DNA of 64,000 bases from Lachnospiraceae bacterium (GTDB taxonomy: Bacteria > Bacillota > Clostridia > Lachnospirales > Lachnospiraceae), in NCBI GenBank assembly GCA_017397645.1, contig JAFQIE010000036.1:1-64000 (forward strand), written 5' to 3'. The translations under genes and the position numbers were made by a program. The notes under the pieces are model-generated. The model ran no database searches. It saw only the letters and a list, made by a program, of their open reading frames with translations, and had not been told where the DNA came from. Below, piece by piece: positions 61,024 through 64,000 of the stretch (position 1 is the stretch's first letter; every line of letters begins with the position of its first letter).

Positions 61024-62568
61024 ATGAATAAAAGACCGGTTGTTTTAATGATTTTGGACGGATATGGACTGAATACCAAGGGAGAGGGCAATGCAGTTGC
61101 TATCGCTAACACTCCCGTGATGGATAAATTGATGGCAGAATGTCCCTTTGTAAAAGGTAATGCCAGCGGTATGGCAGTTGGACTTCCCGACGGACAGATG
61201 GGTAACTCCGAGGTAGGACACCTGAATATGGGCGCAGGCCGTATCGTATATCAGGAATTGACCAGAATTACCAAAGAGATTCAGGACGGCACTTTCTTTG
61301 AGAATCCCGCCCTGCTTACAGCAGTAGAGAACTGTAAGGCAAATCATAGTGCATTGCATCTGATGGGACTTTTGTCTGATGGCGGTGTGCATAGCCACAA
61401 TACTCATTTATATGGTTTGCTGGAGCTGGCAAAGCGCAACGGCTTGGAAAAAGTGTACGTGCATTGCTTTTTGGATGGCCGAGACACACCCCCTGCCAGC
61501 GGTAAGGATTTTGCCGGAGAATTGATGGACAAGATGGATGAAATGGGTGTGGGTAAGATTGCATCCGTGATGGGACGTTACTATGTGATGGACCGTGATA
61601 ATAACTGGGACCGTGTGCAGAAAGCATACGATGCTATGACCAAGGGCGAGGGACTTACCGCAGCATGCGCAAAGTGTGGTATCCAGGCTTCCTACGACAG
61701 AGAGGAATTGGACGAGTTCGTGAAGCCCACTTTGATGGTGGAAGGTGGTGCTCCCGTGGCAACCATTCAGGATGGGGATTCCGTTGTATTCTTTAACTTC
61801 CGTCCTGACCGAGCAAGAGAAATCACCAGAGCTTTCTGCGATGATGAGTTCAAGGGATTTGACAGAGGCGCGAGAAAGAATATTACCTTTGCATGCTTCT
61901 CTGATTATGATCCTACCATCCCCAATAAGCATGTGGCATTCCATAAGGTGGCAGTGACCAATACCTTCGGTGAATGGCTGGCAGCAAATGGAATAAAGCA
62001 GGCACGAATTGCAGAAACAGAAAAGTATGCCCACGTTACCTTCTTTTTCAACGGCGGTGTAGAAGAGCCCAATGCAGGCGAAGACAGAGTATTGGTGCCT
62101 TCCCCTAAGGATGTGGCTACTTACGATTTGAAGCCTCAAATGAGCGCTTACGAGGTTTGTGATAAGTTATGTGAGGCAATTGGTTCAGAAAAGTATGATG
62201 TGATTATCATCAATTTTGCAAATCCTGATATGGTAGGTCATACCGGTGTACTGGAAGCGGCTGTGAAGGCCGTGGAAGTGGTAGATGAGTGTGTGGGCCG
62301 TGCTGTGGATGCTGTGAAGAAGGCCGGCGGTGCTATGTTCATCTGTGCGGACCATGGTAATGCTGAGCAGCTGGTGGATTATGATACCAACGAAGCATTT
62401 ACTGCTCATACCACCAACGAGGTGCCGTTCATTCTTGTAAACTATGAGGAGGGATACACACTTCGCGAAAACGGTTGTCTGGCAGATATCGTGCCTACCC
62501 TGATTGAGATCATGGGCAAAGAACAGCCTGTAGAAATGACCGGAAAGTCTTTGTTAATTAAGAAATAG
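61024..62568 (+). CDS. gpmI: 2,3-bisphosphoglycerate-independent phosphoglycerate mutase
   Basis: A 514-residue Mn-dependent glycolytic enzyme converting 3- to 2-phosphoglycerate. The phosphoserine nucleophile is Ser62 in QMGNSEVGHLNMGAGR; metal ligands are seen in LMILDGYG at the start, FLDGRDTPP, FNFRPDRARE, NFANPDMVGHTG and FICADHGNAE. Length is standard. AGGAGG precedes the ATG. It is followed by eno, the next enzyme of the pathway. Confidence 0.98.
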   Translation: MNKRPVVLMILDGYGLNTKGEGNAVAIANTPVMDKLMAECPFVKGNASGMAVGLPDGQMGNSEVGHLNMGAGRIVYQELTRITKEIQDGTFFENPALLTAVENCKANHSALHLMGLLSDGGVHSHNTHLYGLLELAKRNGLEKVYVHCFLDGRDTPPASGKDFAGELMDKMDEMGVGKIASVMGRYYVMDRDNNWDRVQKAYDAMTKGEGLTAACAKCGIQASYDREELDEFVKPTLMVEGGAPVATIQDGDSVVFFNFRPDRAREITRAFCDDEFKGFDRGARKNITFACFSDYDPTIPNKHVAFHKVAVTNTFGEWLAANGIKQARIAETEKYAHVTFFFNGGVEEPNAGEDRVLVPSPKDVATYDLKPQMSAYEVCDKLCEAIGSEKYDVIIINFANPDMVGHTGVLEAAVKAVEVVDECVGRAVDAVKKAGGAMFICADHGNAEQLVDYDTNEAFTAHTTNEVPFILVNYEEGYTLRENGCLADIVPTLIEIMGKEQPVEMTGKSLLIKK

Positions 62569-62580
62569 GATATGATTATT

Positions 62581-62667
62581 CGGATAAACAAGACAAGAGT
62601 AAGGTAGAAAGAAGAATTATCCCTCACAAGAGCAAGAATATGCCTTTGCGGGGGATATTTTTATCCG
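62581..62667 (+). repeat. nested inverted repeats in the gpmI-eno gap
   Basis: CGGATAAA (62581-62588) is the exact complement of TTTATCCG (62660-62667), and inside it TATCCC (62618-62623) complements GGGATA (62652-62657). Together they could fold the 188-nt gap between gpmI and eno. No T run follows, so processing or mRNA stability is more likely than termination. Apart from this and the eno ribosome binding site nothing else was seen in the gap. Confidence 0.45.
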
Positions 62668-62756
62668 GGAAGGTGTATGATATTTATGATGAAAGATATG
62701 CATGATTTCTTTCTTTGTTAGAGACTTTTGTGCAATGAAAAGAAGGAGGAATGGAA

Positions 62757-64000
62757 ATGGAACATTTGGAAATTTTGGCAGTGCATGGTAGAGAGATCTT
62801 AGATTCCCGTGGCAACCCTACGGTGGAGGCTACAGTTACCGTAAAAAATCATGCTACAGGCCGCATGTTTGAGGGGACGGCGGCGGTGCCTTCCGGCGCA
62901 AGTACCGGGATGTTTGAGGCTGTGGAATTGCGTGATGGAGAGCCAAGATACTTTGGTTTGGGCGTTCGACATGCGGTACAGAATGTAAATGAGAAAATAG
63001 CACATTCATTGATAGGTAAAAATGCGTGCAACCAGCAGGAAATTGATGACACGATGTTGCACATTGACGGCACCGAGAACAAAAGCAATCTGGGTGCGAA
63101 TGCTATGCTGGCAGTTTCTATGGCAACGGCGAAGGCGGCGTCGGAAGGCCTGGAGATCCCTTTGTTCAAATATTTAGGTGGTGTACCCTCCAAACAAATG
63201 CCCAGACCCATGATGAATATCTTAAATGGAGGGAAACATGCGGAGAATACTGTGGATTTTCAAGAATTTATGATTGTTCCCATGTCTACCGATAGCTTTT
63301 CCGAGTCTCTTCGTGTGTGTGCAGAGGTTTACCACCATTTGAAGCAGATACTAAAACAGCGTGGTTTGAGTACCGGCGTGGGGGATGAAGGCGGCTTTGC
63401 TCCGGATCTGCCCGATGCAGAAAGCGTGATGGAATTGATGGTGGAGGCCATTGAAACGGCAGGGTATATGCCGGGAAGAGATATTTGCATTTCTCTGGAT
63501 GTGGCTGCCAGTGAACTGTATGATGAAGCGGATAAGAGGTACTATTTCCCCGGGGAGAGTAAGTTGAAGGGGACGGAGATTTATCGTGATACCTTAGAAA
63601 TGATTAATTACCTCGAATACTTGACCGGGAAGTTTCCGATTCTTTCTATTGAAGATGGTCTGTCGGAAGAAGACTGGGACGGTTGGAAACTTTTGACCGA
63701 CAGAATCGGTGACAAAGTACGCCTTGTGGGAGATGATTTGTTCGTGACGAATACCAAACGAATCGCCGTAGGCATCCAAAAGGGTTGCGGCAATGCGGTG
63801 CTTATCAAGGTAAACCAAATAGGGACTCTGACGGAATCCTTGGCAGCCATCGATATGTCGTTCCGCAATGGATTTACGCCTGTGATTTCTCATCGTTCCG
63901 GCGAGACAGAGGACACCTTTATTGCGGATTTAGCGGTGGCTGTGTCGGCGGAATATATCAAAATGGGCGCACCTTGTAGAGCGGAAAGAGTCGCAAAATA
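62757..64000 (+). CDS. eno: Enolase (3' end cut off by window)
   Basis: The first 414 residues of enolase, which dehydrates 2-phosphoglycerate. Motifs: [18 protein letters not shown] at the N-terminus, [10 protein letters not shown] with the mobile loop, [58 protein letters not shown] with the catalytic lysine and the SHRSGETED loop. About 15-20 residues are missing beyond the edge. ATG 62757 is 7 nt after AAGGAGG; the in-frame ATG at 62751 touches that site and is rejected. Confidence 0.97.
   Translation, partial: MEHLEILAVHGREILDSRGNPTVEATVTVKNHATGRMFEGTAAVPSGASTGMFEAVELRDGEPRYFGLGVRHAVQNVNEKIAHSLIGKNACNQQEIDDTMLHIDGTENKSNLGANAMLAVSMATAKAASEGLEIPLFKYLGGVPSKQMPRPMMNILNGGKHAENTVDFQEFMIVPMSTDSFSESLRVCAEVYHHLKQILKQRGLSTGVGDEGGFAPDLPDAESVMELMVEAIETAGYMPGRDICISLDVAASELYDEADKRYYFPGESKLKGTEIYRDTLEMINYLEYLTGKFPILSIEDGLSEEDWDGWKLLTDRIGDKVRLVGDDLFVTNTKRIAVGIQKGCGNAVLIKVNQIGTLTESLAAIDMSFRNGFTPVISHRSGETEDTFIADLAVAVSAEYIKMGAPCRAERVAK

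Overview
The window reads as chromosomal DNA of a spore-forming, low-to-mid GC Gram-positive bacterium of the class Clostridia, most likely family Lachnospiraceae. The grounds are a division and cell-wall cluster running directly into spoIIGA-sigE, further sporulation genes (sigG, sigK, gpr, spoIIP, a spoVD-like PBP, a PRC-barrel YlmC-type gene), PolC, CodY, strong AGGAGG ribosome binding sites, many TTG/GTG starts, and sigma-A promoters with nearly invariant 17-nt spacers. No rRNA, CRISPR array, insertion sequence or prophage was seen.

Layout. 1-0.9 kb: a bidirectional terminator and a D-lyxose isomerase gene. 1.1-14.5 kb: mraZ-rsmH-ftsL-pbp-spoVD-murD-ftsW-murA-ftsQ-ftsZ, then spoIIGA-sigE behind a Spo0A-type promoter; mraY, murE, murF and murG are absent from this cluster. 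14.6-19.9 kb: a small unknown gene, a VanZ-like gene, sigG (reverse strand), ylmC/ymxH-type gene, nrdR, a SpoVB-type flippase (reverse), mnmA and rpsT (reverse, TTG start). 20-27.6 kb: gpr-spoIIP-lepA-hemW-sigK-comM. 27.7-33.6 kb: an oligopeptide ABC transporter operon whose oppD carries an in-frame TAG at codon 22. 33.65-34.05 kb: a small regulated locus with two promoters, a 54-codon gene and long complementary arms around it. 34-46.8 kb: dprA, ispG-polC, tRNA-Glu(CUC), a two-gene unit (ParB-like/BMP-fold fusion plus phosphoesterase), topA (frameshifted by a 5-bp tandem duplication) and codY. 46.9-48.8 kb: rpsB-tsf. 49-55.9 kb: a hybrid operon of two sugar-type permeases, a membrane fusion protein, a MacB-like extracytoplasmic protein and a large lipoprotein. 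56-60.9 kb (reverse): a two-module GT-C glycosyltransferase, a short YgjP-type metallopeptidase and a cation diffusion facilitator. 61 kb to end: gpmI and eno (enolase cut off by the window edge).

How it fits together. The first third links growth and division (peptidoglycan precursors, septal PBP/FtsW, FtsZ) to the sporulation programme: SpoIIGA processes pro-sigma-E, sigma-E drives spoIIP-type engulfment genes, sigma-G drives gpr, sigma-K acts late. The middle holds a comM/dprA/topA/codY neighbourhood of the kind common in Firmicutes, here spread out by the opp operon and by ispG-polC-tRNA. CodY is a likely nutrient sensor for this window, and a CodY-box-like site precedes its own gene.

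The most notable items are the antiterminator-like architecture around the small gene at 33.8 kb, the two gene-breaking lesions (oppD, topA), the ParB-like/BMP plus phosphoesterase pair, and the hybrid permease/fusion-protein operon. All functional statements rest on reading the sequence and on remembered family features; no database search was run.
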